NCBI GenBank assembly: GCA_902552985.1
Contig: CACDII010000001.1
Location: forward strand, 62,001 to 126,000
Reading direction: 5' to 3'
Source: an uncultured Pelagibacteraceae bacterium
Lineage (GTDB): Bacteria; Pseudomonadota; Alphaproteobacteria; Pelagibacterales; Pelagibacteraceae
DNA length: 64,000 nt
Each line of letters starts with the position of its first letter. The first letter of the stretch is position 1. Below, in pieces: positions 36,065-45,257 of the stretch. The notes under the pieces are model-generated. The model searched no databases. It worked only from the letters and a program-made list of their open reading frames with translations, and was not told where the DNA came from. The position numbers and the translations under genes were made by a program.

Positions 36065-37009
36065 TCAAGTATTGAATTCAGTTTTAATAATTTTTTTAAA
36101 ATCACTTTTTTTGTGAGTAACATAGGTTTCTGTGATAATAATGTTATTTTTTTTAATAACTCCTCCTACTAAATCTCCATTTGTAATTCCAGTAGCACAA
36201 AAAATAGAATCTCCTTTGACAATTTCATGTAAATCATACTTTTTTGAAAAATCTTTTATACCCATATTATGAGCTCTTTTTTTGTCTTCATCCGTTTTAA
36301 ATAAAAATCTTCCTTGAAAAGTGCAATTAAAAGCATCAAGAGCACAAGCGGCCAAAACTCCTTCTGGACCTCCACCAATACCTAGAAATATATCAACATT
36401 ATATTTATTTTCAGTTACCAAAAGTGCTCCCGATACATCGCCGTCAGAAATAAGTTTTATTTTAACTTTAAGTTTTTTTAAACTTTCAATAATTTGTTTG
36501 TGTCTAGGTCTATCAAGTACACAAGCAGTTATTTTTGTAATATCTTTATTTTTTGCATCTGCAACATTTTTTATATTTTTTTCTACAGAAAAATCTAGAT
36601 CTACAGCGTCTTTAGGAACTTCTTTTCCCACAGCCAATTTGTTCATGTATGTTTCTGGAGCATGAAATAAATTGTTTTTAGAAGTAATCGCAATTACAGA
36701 AAGTGCTCCTGGTAAATTTTTAGCTACAAAATTTGTTCCCTCGAGTGGATCGACAGCTATATCAATAGCCTGTCCTTTTTTTGTGCCAAGTTTTTCACCA
36801 ATAAATAACATCGGAGCCTTATCAAGCTCACCTTCACCTATAACAACCTTGCCATCAATATCTAATTTGTTTAAATTTTTTCTCATAGCTTCAGTGGCTG
36901 CTTTATCAGCTTTGATTTTGTCATTTTTTCCAACAAAATTTTTACAAGCTATAGCAGCTTCCGAAGTAACATTTGTAAGTTGTTGAATAAACTTTTTATC
37001 TAATTCCAT
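36065..37009 (-). CDS. glpX: Fructose-1,6-bisphosphatase class II (GlpX)
   Basis: Dephosphorylates fructose 1,6-bisphosphate in gluconeogenesis. VVIGEGELDKAPMLFIGEKLG (as a region, about 55-75) and DPLEGTNFVAKNLPGALSVIA give the metal and phosphate site; LISDGDVSGALL and GIGGGPEGVLAACAL are typical. The length (314 aa) is normal. It follows the SbmA-like gene by 2 bases and precedes tRNA-Glu. Confidence 0.95.
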   Translation of the reverse strand: MELDKKFIQQLTNVTSEAAIACKNFVGKNDKIKADKAATEAMRKNLNKLDIDGKVVIGEGELDKAPMLFIGEKLGTKKGQAIDIAVDPLEGTNFVAKNLPGALSVIAITSKNNLFHAPETYMNKLAVGKEVPKDAVDLDFSVEKNIKNVADAKNKDITKITACVLDRPRHKQIIESLKKLKVKIKLISDGDVSGALLVTENKYNVDIFLGIGGGPEGVLAACALDAFNCTFQGRFLFKTDEDKKRAHNMGIKDFSKKYDLHEIVKGDSIFCATGITNGDLVGGVIKKNNIIITETYVTHKKSDFKKIIKTEFNT

Positions 37010-37011
37010 TA

Positions 37012-38004
37012 TTAAGATGTTATAGCATCATTTTTTTGTGCATGTAACTTTACTTCGAATTCTCTTAATCTTTTCCAAACAGAAATTAATTCAACAATTG
37101 TTGACCAACTTTTAACCAAATATTGCAATGATCCCTCGACTCTACCAAATGCTCTTGTAATCTGCTGGACAAAACCAAGAGTTATTGCGCCAGTCACAAT
37201 TGTAGGAGCTAATGCAAGATATGGCACTATAACCATACCTTGAAAGTAACTCCATTTAACAGTGTTGAAATATAAATAATGAAAATAAGATTTATAGTGA
37301 ATACCTCTAACCCTGTTATACAATTGGCCTATAGTAGGAGGAGCTGCTCTAATAGGATCATCTTCTCCATGGACCAATTCTTTTCTGTACCCTGCTTCCT
37401 CTTTTTGGATATCATATTCTATTCCAGGTAATTTAATTCCAACAGCAGCAAGTAACAAAGTTCCTCCTAATGCAGAAATTATAGCTACCCAAACTAAAGC
37501 GTGATCAACTTCTCCTATCCACGGCAAGACATCTATTTGTTTAGATAAACCCCACAAAATTGGAGTAAAAGCAACAAGTGTCATTAAACTGTCTAGTAAT
37601 CCTGTACCTAAACCTTCCATAATTCTTGCAAATTTTAATGTGTCTTCCTGAACTCTTTGTGAAGCTCCTTCTGTTAGTCTAGCTTTTAACCATTGCTCAT
37701 GATAATAATTAGCCATTGAAGTTCTCCAACGAAAAACCCAATGACTTGTAAAAAAACCTGTAAACACAGCAATAATTATCCAAAGTGCAGCAATTTTAGC
37801 AAATGTAAACAAATATCCAATAAATTCTGATTCCGAAACTGAATTAGGAGTTGTTAAGGCTTTTTGAAGCGTATCATAAAACTCACCAAACCATTCATTA
37901 ATTTTAACATCTAGCTGAACTTGATACCAGGTTGAAACTAATATTAATAAGGATCCCAGTATACTCCAGCCAAACCACTCTTTTTGTGTAAAAAATTTAA
38001 ACAT
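37012..38004 (-). CDS. sbmA: SbmA/BacA-like inner membrane transporter
   Basis: 330 aa with at least six membrane helices and no ATPase domain. WFGWSILGSLLILVSTWYQVQLDVKINEWFGEFYD (region 10-44), FRWRTSMANYYHEQWL and the late QITRAFGRVEGSLQYLVKSWSTIVEL are SbmA/BacA features. E. coli SbmA is 406 aa, so this is a trimmed member. The family imports antimicrobial peptides and modified antibiotics using the proton gradient. The natural substrate here is unknown. Confidence 0.85.
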   Translation of the reverse strand: MFKFFTQKEWFGWSILGSLLILVSTWYQVQLDVKINEWFGEFYDTLQKALTTPNSVSESEFIGYLFTFAKIAALWIIIAVFTGFFTSHWVFRWRTSMANYYHEQWLKARLTEGASQRVQEDTLKFARIMEGLGTGLLDSLMTLVAFTPILWGLSKQIDVLPWIGEVDHALVWVAIISALGGTLLLAAVGIKLPGIEYDIQKEEAGYRKELVHGEDDPIRAAPPTIGQLYNRVRGIHYKSYFHYLYFNTVKWSYFQGMVIVPYLALAPTIVTGAITLGFVQQITRAFGRVEGSLQYLVKSWSTIVELISVWKRLREFEVKLHAQKNDAITS

Positions 38005-38286
38005 TTATCTTGTAAAATTTTCAGCGTAAGATTTTTTAACAATTTTTCTTTTTTTTGGTTCAATTAATTCATAATTAATTTTATTTTTTTTAGCATAGGC
38101 AATAGCCATATCCTTAGTAGAAAATTCCAGATTAAACTCAGACATTGTGTCTGTTGATGCTTCCCATCCCATTAACGGATTTACTGTTGGATCTTCAGTA
38201 ATAAATTCAAGAATCCATTTATTAGTCTTTTTTTTACCTGACTGCATAGATGTTTTACTAGGTTTATATATTTTAGCTTTTTTCAT
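38005..38286 (-). CDS. NDUFS4-like accessory subunit of NADH:ubiquinone oxidoreductase
   Basis: 93 aa. [21 protein letters not shown] then [35 protein letters not shown] is the pattern of the 18-kDa (AQDQ/NDUFS4) subunit found in alphaproteobacterial and mitochondrial complex I. The ATG is 6 bases from tRNA-Pro, so transcription probably continues from the tRNA. It abuts the SbmA-like gene. Confidence 0.85.
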   Translation of the reverse strand: MKKAKIYKPSKTSMQSGKKKTNKWILEFITEDPTVNPLMGWEASTDTMSEFNLEFSTKDMAIAYAKKNKINYELIEPKKRKIVKKSYAENFTR

Positions 38287-38292
38287 ATTAAA

Positions 38293-38369
<77 letters not shown>

Positions 38370-38461
38370 AATTTGATTACTATTACAGTAGATACTGATA
38401 ATTTTAAAGGATAAAGAGGTCAAAAATAAAAGAAATTTGATAGGAATCTGATATATATGAG

Positions 38462-38911
38462 ATGATGATAATTTCATGTCCCTCTTGTGATAAAAAATTT
38501 GATGTTGATGTAAGCTTAATTCCAAAAGAAGGTAGGCTATTACAGTGTGGCTCTTGCTCACATCAATGGTTTTATAAACCTCAAAGTAAAATTAATATAC
38601 CAAAGGAAGTAGTTGAACTAAAAAATGAAGTTATTCAGGAAAACGAGATAACTAATAGCGTTGAAGAAAAAAAAGTAGAAAAACCAAAAAAAGAAAAAAT
38701 TAAAGAAAAAGAATACAAAGAAAGACCAAATAAAATAAATTTTTTAAATATATTAATAGTTGCCATAATTTCCTTTGCTGCTCTAATTTTAATTATTGAG
38801 ACTTTTAAGTTTCAAATTTCAAATTTTATACCAGATATTGATTTTTATCTTTCTAGTTTGTATGAATCTTTAAAAGATATATATTTGTTTTTCAAAGATT
38901 TATTAAAATAG
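38462..38911 (+). CDS. Zinc-ribbon (MJ0042-type) membrane protein
   Basis: 149 aa. The N-terminus holds CPSCDKKFDVDVSLIP...LQCGSCSHQW, two CxxC pairs (about 6-9 and 28-32) of the small zinc-ribbon found in many alphaproteobacterial proteins. A charged Lys/Glu-rich stretch (about 55-92) leads to one membrane helix (about 96-115). The function is unknown. A second ATG follows immediately, so the exact start is uncertain by one codon. nhaA follows after 4 bases. Confidence 0.8.
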   Translation: MMIISCPSCDKKFDVDVSLIPKEGRLLQCGSCSHQWFYKPQSKINIPKEVVELKNEVIQENEITNSVEEKKVEKPKKEKIKEKEYKERPNKINFLNILIVAIISFAALILIIETFKFQISNFIPDIDFYLSSLYESLKDIYLFFKDLLK

Positions 38912-38915
38912 ATAA

Positions 38916-40088
38916 ATGATTAATTATATTACATCACCATTCAGATGGTTTTTTAAATTAGAAGCAGCAGGCGGGTTGTTGTTATTAATTAGTGCAATTG
39001 TTGCGTTAATAATAAGCAATTCTTCATACTCTCAGATTTATTTTGAAACTTTAAATGAATATATCTTTATTGGAATTAATAATTTTGGTCTTAAATTATC
39101 TTTATTACATTGGATAAATGATGCTCTAATGGCTATATTCTTTTTTTTTGTTACTTTAGAAATAAAGAGAGAATTTATACAAGGAGAGCTTTCTAATATA
39201 AAACAGGCAGCTCTTCCAATCGTTGGTGCAATTGGAGGTATGCTTGTACCTGCTTTAATTTATATATTTATAAACTTTAATACTCCCGAAACACTTAACG
39301 GCTGGGCGATCCCCTCTGCTACTGATATTGCGTTCTCAATCGGTATATTATCATTACTTGGATCAAGAGTTCCTATATCCTTAAAAGTTTTTCTTACTGC
39401 ATTAGCTATTATTGATGACTTAGGAGCGATTCTAATTATTGCATTTTTTTATACAGGAGAAATAAATATAAATTATCTAATACTAATTCTCTTAAGCTTT
39501 ATTTTACTTTTAACTTTAAATAGATTTAATATTAAAAAAGCATTACCTTATTTAGTCGTTGGATTATTTTTATGGTTCTTTACCTATAAGTCTGGTGTAC
39601 ATGCTACTATAGCAGGTGTATTGCTAGCATCATGTATTCCTCACAGAAAAAAAGAGCATGATTTTTCCTTATTAGTAAAATTGGAACATAGTATTAGTCC
39701 TTATGTAGTTTATTTTATAATGCCACTTTTTGCCTTTGCTAACGCAGGTGTATCTCTAGAAGGAATTTCTGTGGACTCATTTTTAAAACCTGTACCATTA
39801 GGTATATTATTAGGGTTATTTGTAGGTAAACAATTAGGTGTTTTTGTATTTTCTTATATTTCAATTATTATTGGTGTTGCACAAATGCCAAGCAAATCTA
39901 ACTGGATTAGTTTCTACGGAGTTGGAATATTAACTGGTATTGGTTTTACTATGAGTTTGTTTGTTGGTAATTTAGCTTTTGCTAATGACCTGCAATATAT
40001 GGATGGTGTTAAAATAGGCGTTTTGTCCGGGTCACTTTTGTCAACTTTATTTGGTTATTTTTTATTGCTATTAAGCAATAAAAAGTAA
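38916..40088 (+). CDS. nhaA: Na+/H+ antiporter NhaA
   Basis: 390-aa inner membrane protein with about 12 helices. AGGLLLLISAIVALIISNS near the N-terminus, WAIPSATDIAFSIGILSLLG (about 130-149) and LTALAIIDDLGAILII (about 160-175) with the ion-binding Asp pair are NhaA hallmarks. It exports Na+ in exchange for protons, consistent with seawater life. A glutathione peroxidase gene follows after 2 bases. Confidence 0.96.
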   Translation: MINYITSPFRWFFKLEAAGGLLLLISAIVALIISNSSYSQIYFETLNEYIFIGINNFGLKLSLLHWINDALMAIFFFFVTLEIKREFIQGELSNIKQAALPIVGAIGGMLVPALIYIFINFNTPETLNGWAIPSATDIAFSIGILSLLGSRVPISLKVFLTALAIIDDLGAILIIAFFYTGEININYLILILLSFILLLTLNRFNIKKALPYLVVGLFLWFFTYKSGVHATIAGVLLASCIPHRKKEHDFSLLVKLEHSISPYVVYFIMPLFAFANAGVSLEGISVDSFLKPVPLGILLGLFVGKQLGVFVFSYISIIIGVAQMPSKSNWISFYGVGILTGIGFTMSLFVGNLAFANDLQYMDGVKIGVLSGSLLSTLFGYFLLLLSNKK

Positions 40089-40090
40089 CT

Positions 40091-40660
40091 ATGAACTTTT
40101 ATAAAAAAAGTTATTTAATAATAGTAGTTTTTATAACAACTTTATTTTTAATGGAAAATTCAGTAGCTAAATACGAAAAAATATTTTTTGATTTTGATGT
40201 AACTGGTTTAGATGGTGAAAATATAGATTTATCCAACTATAAAAATAATGCAGTACTATTAGTTAATGTAGCGAGCAATTGTGGATTCACAAAACAGTAT
40301 GGTGATTTACAAAGAATATGGGATCTATATAAAGATCAAGGATTAATAGTTCTGGGTGTTCCATCAAATCAATTTGGAAATCAAGAACCTGGATCAAATG
40401 AAGACATAAAGAAATTTTGTAAAGTTAATTTTAATGTAAATTTCCCAATGACCGATAAGTTAAATGTTAAAGGTGAAAATGCGCATGAAATTTATAAATG
40501 GGCAGTAAAAAATTTTGGGAAATCAGCAGAACCTAAATGGAATTTCCATAAAATTTTAATCAATAAAGATGGCAAAATAGTAGATACCTATTCTTCTTTT
40601 ACAAAGCCAACATCTAAAAAAATTGTTAGTGAAATTGAAAAAATATTAAATATAAAATGA
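40091..40660 (+). CDS. Glutathione peroxidase family protein, exported
   Basis: 189 aa. An N-terminal hydrophobic stretch (about 7-25) looks like a signal peptide or anchor, which is unusual for bacterial members. VNVASNCGFTKQYGDLQ carries the peroxidatic Cys (not selenocysteine), GVPSNQFGNQEPGSNEDI and PKWNFHKILINKDGKIV (catalytic Gln and Trp) complete the active site. It probably reduces lipid or organic hydroperoxides with thioredoxin or glutathione. Its last 15 bases overlap the convergent MBL gene. Confidence 0.92.
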   Translation: MNFYKKSYLIIVVFITTLFLMENSVAKYEKIFFDFDVTGLDGENIDLSNYKNNAVLLVNVASNCGFTKQYGDLQRIWDLYKDQGLIVLGVPSNQFGNQEPGSNEDIKKFCKVNFNVNFPMTDKLNVKGENAHEIYKWAVKNFGKSAEPKWNFHKILINKDGKIVDTYSSFTKPTSKKIVSEIEKILNIK

Positions 40661-41419
40661 TAACCCATCATAAGCTGGCGTTACATTTTTTGGAAGTTTT
40701 TTTTTAAGCTCAGAATAGTCCATCTCATTATTTAGGTTAGTTAAAATTGTTTTTTTTGGTTTAATAATATCAATTAATTTTAGTACGCTTTCTAAATTAT
40801 AATGAGAATAGTGAAAAGAATATCTTAAACAATCAATTATTAGATATTTAAGATTTAAAAATTTACTTAAATCCTTATCATAAATTTTACTTACATCACT
40901 TGCGTATGCACATTTATTATTTATTATATAGCAAATACTATTAATTTTTCCATGTTTTACCGGAACACTTTGAATTTTTAAATTTTCATGATTAATTTGA
41001 AAATTATGAATTTTTTTTAATTTATTTAATTTCAATATTGGTGGGTATTCATTTGTATTTAAAAAGCAATATTTAAATGTTTTTAAAAGGTATCTAGTTG
41101 TATTTTTATCTGCATAAACTGGTAATCTTTTTTTACTTTTTAAATAAAAAACTCTTAAATCATTAATTCCATGAGTTTGATCACCATGTGAATGTGTGTA
41201 GAAAACTTTATTAATGTTTTTAACTTTATTAAAAATTAATTGTGATTTTAAATCTGGAGAACTATCTATTAAAATATTTTCATTTGAACTTGTAATTAAT
41301 GCAGAGCACCTTGTTCTATAATTTTTTTTATTTTTAGGATTACATTTTCCAAAATATCCATCTATTCTAGGCACACCCATTGAATAGCCACAACCAAGAA
41401 TAGTAAACTTTATAGACAT
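40646..41419 (-). CDS. MBL-fold metallohydrolase (PhnP-like)
   Basis: 257 aa. GCGYSMGVPRIDGYFG at the N-terminus, then the metal motif THSHGDQTHGINDLR (about 76-90, HxHxDH type). VKHGKINSICYIIN and YASDVSKIYDKDL carry the later His and Asp ligands. The family hydrolyses cyclic phosphodiesters, as in PhnP. The alphaproteobacterial position after TatD supports the pairing. It shares one base with the TatD gene. Confidence 0.86.
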   Translation of the reverse strand: MSIKFTILGCGYSMGVPRIDGYFGKCNPKNKKNYRTRCSALITSSNENILIDSSPDLKSQLIFNKVKNINKVFYTHSHGDQTHGINDLRVFYLKSKKRLPVYADKNTTRYLLKTFKYCFLNTNEYPPILKLNKLKKIHNFQINHENLKIQSVPVKHGKINSICYIINNKCAYASDVSKIYDKDLSKFLNLKYLIIDCLRYSFHYSHYNLESVLKLIDIIKPKKTILTNLNNEMDYSELKKKLPKNVTPAYDGLSFYI

Positions 41420-42189
41420 TAATTGAAAAATAAATTATTAAAATTGTTACTTGTCACAGAATCTAATTCTTTTTGACTAATATTTTTTAAATTTGCTAAT
41501 TTTTTTAATGTATGCTCAATATAACTAGGTTCATTTTTTTTACCTCTTAATGGTACAGGAGATAAAAAAGGACTATCAGTTTCTATCAAAAGTCTTTCAA
41601 GAGGAATTTTTTTAAAAGTATTTTGCAAATCAATACTATTGTTAAAAGTTATAATTCCACTTGCAGAGAAAAATGTGTTGTATTTAAACAACTTTTCAGC
41701 AAATTGAAATGATCCTGTAAAACAATGCATAATTATTTTTAAATTTTCTTTTTCGTAACTTTTTATAATATTAAATGTTTCTTCTTCTGCACTTCTTGAA
41801 TGCACAATCAAAGGTACTTTTAAATCTATAGATGCCTCTATATGTTTTCTAAAACTATTTATTTGATCATCTTTCATGCTATTATTGTAGTAAAAATCTA
41901 ATCCTGTTTCACCGATCCCAATAATTTTTTCATTTTGGTTAAATTTTTGAATTATTTCATCTTTTTCCAAAACATCATTGCTAGATTCATGTGGATGTAT
42001 TCCAAAAGTTCCATAAATGATTGGATCAGTTTGAACTATTTTTAAAATATCATCATATCCTTTTTTTGTTGTGCAAATAGTTAAAAGTTTTTCTATACCT
42101 ATAGACTTAGATCTCAAAATAACTTTTTCTAAATTATTTGACAAAGGTTCATGGTCTAAGTGACAATGTGAATCAATCATTTGTTTCAA
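41419..42189 (-). CDS. TatD family metal-dependent DNase
   Basis: 256 aa TIM-barrel hydrolase. MIDSHCHLDHEPL supplies the first metal His pair, YGTFGIHPHESS, GIGETGLDFYY the Glu, VHSRSAEEET and IMHCFTGSFQFA further His residues, and LLIETDSPFLSP the last Asp. TatD proteins are 3'-5' exonucleases acting in DNA repair and degradation. It overlaps metG by 17 bases in the conserved metG-tatD-MBL order. Confidence 0.93.
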   Translation of the reverse strand: MKQMIDSHCHLDHEPLSNNLEKVILRSKSIGIEKLLTICTTKKGYDDILKIVQTDPIIYGTFGIHPHESSNDVLEKDEIIQKFNQNEKIIGIGETGLDFYYNNSMKDDQINSFRKHIEASIDLKVPLIVHSRSAEEETFNIIKSYEKENLKIIMHCFTGSFQFAEKLFKYNTFFSASGIITFNNSIDLQNTFKKIPLERLLIETDSPFLSPVPLRGKKNEPSYIEHTLKKLANLKNISQKELDSVTSNNFNNLFFN

Positions 42190-43711
42190 TTTTTTTAAAA
42201 AGAATATTAATTTTGCTTATTTTTGTTTTAGATTTTAAATAATCATTATCTTTAATTGATTTAAAATCAATTTTATTTTCATTTATACCAAAAATTTTTA
42301 ACACTTTTAAAGAACTTTCTGGAATAATTGGATAAAGCATTATTGTAATTTTTCTTATTAATTCAAAAGAAACATACTGAATTGTATTCAATCTATTTAC
42401 ATCATCTTTTTTATTCCAGGGCTCTTCATCATTAAAATACTTATTAGCCGCAAAGAGCTGATCTAATATAAAGCTCACATATGAATTTATATTTTGATTA
42501 TCTATGTAATTAATTAAATTATCATAATTTGATTTAAAAGTATTTAAAACTTTTAAATCACTTTCTGTAAAGTTGTCTTTCTTTGGAATTTCAAGATTAG
42601 AATTTTTTTCATTAAAAGAAATTACTCTTTGACATAAATTACCATAATTATTAGCAAGGTCACTATTTATACAATTTTCTAACTTTTCTTTAGAAATATT
42701 ACCATCATTTCCAAATGACACTTCTTTAATTAAGTAATATCTTAAAGGATCAAGCCCGTATGTATTTATGATTTCAATTGGATCTAATATATTTCCTTTA
42801 GATTTCGACATTTTTTCATCTCCAGAAAGTATCCATCCATGACCATAAATTCTTTTTGGCGGTTTAATATTTGCTGCCAATAAAAAAGCAGGCCAATAAA
42901 CTGCATGAAATCGTAATATATCTTTTCCAATAAGGTGAAGAGTTGCTGGCCAAAAATTTTTATATAAATCATCATTTTCATCAGGATAATTAAGAGCACT
43001 AATGTAATTTGTTAAAGCATCTAACCAAACATATATTACATGATCTTTATTTGATGGTACTTTTATTCCCCAAGAAAATGATTTACGACTTACCGATAAA
43101 TCTTTTAATCCACTTTTTACAAAGCTTAGAACTTCATTTTTTCTACTCTCCGGCAATATGAAATCTGGATTTTCCTCATAAAATTTTAACAATGGTTTTT
43201 GCCATTTTGAAAGTTTAAAAAAATAAGACTCTTCTTCGACCCACTCAACAGCAGATCCTGAAAGTTTTGATACTTTCTTTCCATCTACATTTTCAATTTC
43301 ATCTTCAGAATAAAAAGCTTCATCTGATACAGAATACCATCCTGAATATTTCGAAAGGTAAATTTCTTTTTTTTTTTCTAAAATGTTCCATAAATTCGAT
43401 ACAGATTTTTTATGTCTAGTTTCGGTTGTTCTAATAAAATCAGTATTTGATAAATTAAGCGTTTTTGAAAGATCTTTAAAAGTTTTACTTATTTCATCAC
43501 AAAAAATTAAAGGATCCATATTTTTTTTTTCAGCGGCTCTTTGAATCTTTTGCCCATGTTCATCTGTACCCGTTAAAAAAAACACATTACACCCTTGAAT
43601 CCTTTTAAATCGTGCAAAGAAATCAGCAATTATACTTGAATATGCGTGACCCATGTGTGGCTTTGCTGAAGGATAATAAATAGGTGTGGTGATATAATAA
43701 TTGTTACTCAT
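42173..43711 (-). CDS. metG: Methionyl-tRNA synthetase
   Basis: Charges tRNA-Met. HIGH-type motif in YYPSAKPHMGHAYSSI (about 12-27), FFLTGTDEHGQKIQ, and KMSKSKGN (about 297-304). The zinc-knuckle insert lacks cysteines (GWYSVSDEAFYSEDEIENV), as in other alphaproteobacterial MetG. At 512 aa it has no C-terminal tRNA-binding extension. It overlaps holB and TatD genes. Confidence 0.96.
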   Translation of the reverse strand: MSNNYYITTPIYYPSAKPHMGHAYSSIIADFFARFKRIQGCNVFFLTGTDEHGQKIQRAAEKKNMDPLIFCDEISKTFKDLSKTLNLSNTDFIRTTETRHKKSVSNLWNILEKKKEIYLSKYSGWYSVSDEAFYSEDEIENVDGKKVSKLSGSAVEWVEEESYFFKLSKWQKPLLKFYEENPDFILPESRKNEVLSFVKSGLKDLSVSRKSFSWGIKVPSNKDHVIYVWLDALTNYISALNYPDENDDLYKNFWPATLHLIGKDILRFHAVYWPAFLLAANIKPPKRIYGHGWILSGDEKMSKSKGNILDPIEIINTYGLDPLRYYLIKEVSFGNDGNISKEKLENCINSDLANNYGNLCQRVISFNEKNSNLEIPKKDNFTESDLKVLNTFKSNYDNLINYIDNQNINSYVSFILDQLFAANKYFNDEEPWNKKDDVNRLNTIQYVSFELIRKITIMLYPIIPESSLKVLKIFGINENKIDFKSIKDNDYLKSKTKISKINILFKKIETND

Positions 43712-44642
43712 TTAATACTTTTAATTTAAATTCTAAAAATAAAGCTTCGTCATCTAAATTATATTTAAATGTATTATTAATTTTATAGATGAACTTTGTA
43801 TATAAATTTAATATTTTATTTTTATTATTATCGTTATTAAAAATTTTTAAAAAATATAATTCAATTAAAACATATATATAAGATTTTACAAAAAAATTTT
43901 TTATATAAAGTTTTTCATTTATTAAATGTAGTAAGAAATCTTTTAAACTATATTGTGATAAATCTATATTATTTTCTTTTGCAAAATTTACGAGATTTAC
44001 AAAATCACCAGGTGTAAAATAATGATTTATAAAGTCATTGTGTACTAAATTTAGTAAATTTTCGTTTAACAAAAGATTAGAAATATCCAATGTTTCATCG
44101 AATGAAAGATTTATTTTGTATAATAAACATCTTGATTTTAAAGTATCAGATATTTGTTTATTAATGTTATGAATAAATATAAAAGAAACATTATCACTAG
44201 GTTCTTCAACTACCTTCAATAATGAATTTAATGAGTTTTTATTAAGATTTTCAGCATTATCAATAAGAATTATTCTAGGCAATTCATTAAAACTTGATTT
44301 GTTAATATAATTTATCATTTCTCTAGTTTGTGAAATTTCTATATTTTTTTTTTCTTTAAGCAAATCCACTAAGAAAAAGTTAGGATGTGTATTGTTATTT
44401 ATTAAAATAAAAGATTTATTATCTTTATTTATAGTTTTTTCATTATAGTTATATGAATATTTTTCATTTTTAGAAAATATATAATTAATAAAATGATACG
44501 CTAAGGTAGATTTTCCGCTTCCTTTAGGGCCGCTTAATAAAATTTTGCTAGGTAATTTTTTATTAATAAACAAATTAGACAACTCATCAAAAATTTTATT
44601 TAATCCGTAAAGTTTAGTTTGCAAATTGGGCTCCATCATCAT
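43704..44642 (-). CDS. holB: DNA polymerase III delta' subunit
   Basis: Clamp-loader subunit. An AAA+ P-loop GPKGSGKSTLAYHFI lies at about 39-53, RIILIDNAENLNKNSLNSLLKVVEEP (region) holds the Walker B-like and sensor helices, and SRCLLYKI the SRC motif. It lacks the zinc cysteines of E. coli delta'. The length (312 aa) is normal. It starts at one of three consecutive ATGs at 44642. The tmk-holB-metG-tatD order is conserved. Confidence 0.9.
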   Translation of the reverse strand: MMMEPNLQTKLYGLNKIFDELSNLFINKKLPSKILLSGPKGSGKSTLAYHFINYIFSKNEKYSYNYNEKTINKDNKSFILINNNTHPNFFLVDLLKEKKNIEISQTREMINYINKSSFNELPRIILIDNAENLNKNSLNSLLKVVEEPSDNVSFIFIHNINKQISDTLKSRCLLYKINLSFDETLDISNLLLNENLLNLVHNDFINHYFTPGDFVNLVNFAKENNIDLSQYSLKDFLLHLINEKLYIKNFFVKSYIYVLIELYFLKIFNNDNNKNKILNLYTKFIYKINNTFKYNLDDEALFLEFKLKVLNE

Positions 44643-45257
44643 TTATATGATTTGTTTAATTTTATTTAAAATTATTTTTTTATTACCGTTTATATCTAGA
44701 TTTGAATTAATTTTTAAATATTTTTTTCTACTTTTATTAGATAACTTTATATAGCCTGCTTGAACTCTTTTATAAAAAATCATTTTAAACTTATCATATC
44801 TGTTAAGATTTTTTCTTCTTATCAATCTTTTCTTCATATTTTTAGGGTCAACTAGATGTAGAAATGTAAAATTAACTTTCATTTTTTTTAATAAAAATTT
44901 ATTGATAGAATTTATGAACTTAATATCAATACCCATTCCATAATGCTGATAAGCAAGCGTAGAGTCAGTAAATCTATCTATTAAAATTATTTTTTTTTTA
45001 AAATTCTTATTGATTAAATTAACTATATTCTCATTTCTTGCTGCTGAATAGAGCAAAAGGTCTGTTGTCTTATGAAATTTGGATTTATTACTTAAAATTA
45101 ATTTTCTTATTTTTTCAGAATTTTGATTACCGCCAGGTTCTCTTATTTTAATAAATTTTCTTCTTTTTTTTTTTAAATATTTGGCAACATTGCTAATATG
45201 AAATGATTTTCCTGATCCTTCTATGCCTTCAAATACTATGATTGGTGTTTTATACAT
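44643..45257 (-). CDS. tmk: Thymidylate kinase
   Basis: Phosphorylates dTMP to dTDP. P-loop FEGIEGSGKSFHISNVA (about 9-25), REPGG near 40, and DRFTDSTLAYQHYGMGI (about 95-111) are the TMK signatures. The length (204 aa) is normal. Its start overlaps the D-Ala carboxypeptidase gene by 8 bases. Confidence 0.95.
   Translation of the reverse strand: MYKTPIIVFEGIEGSGKSFHISNVAKYLKKKRRKFIKIREPGGNQNSEKIRKLILSNKSKFHKTTDLLLYSAARNENIVNLINKNFKKKIILIDRFTDSTLAYQHYGMGIDIKFINSINKFLLKKMKVNFTFLHLVDPKNMKKRLIRRKNLNRYDKFKMIFYKRVQAGYIKLSNKSRKKYLKINSNLDINGNKKIILNKIKQII

Noticed and set aside
36321-36986. Two plus-strand frames (36321-36665, 36672-36986)
   Set aside because: Both lie antisense inside glpX, whose protein has full family motifs; they have no recognisable domain.
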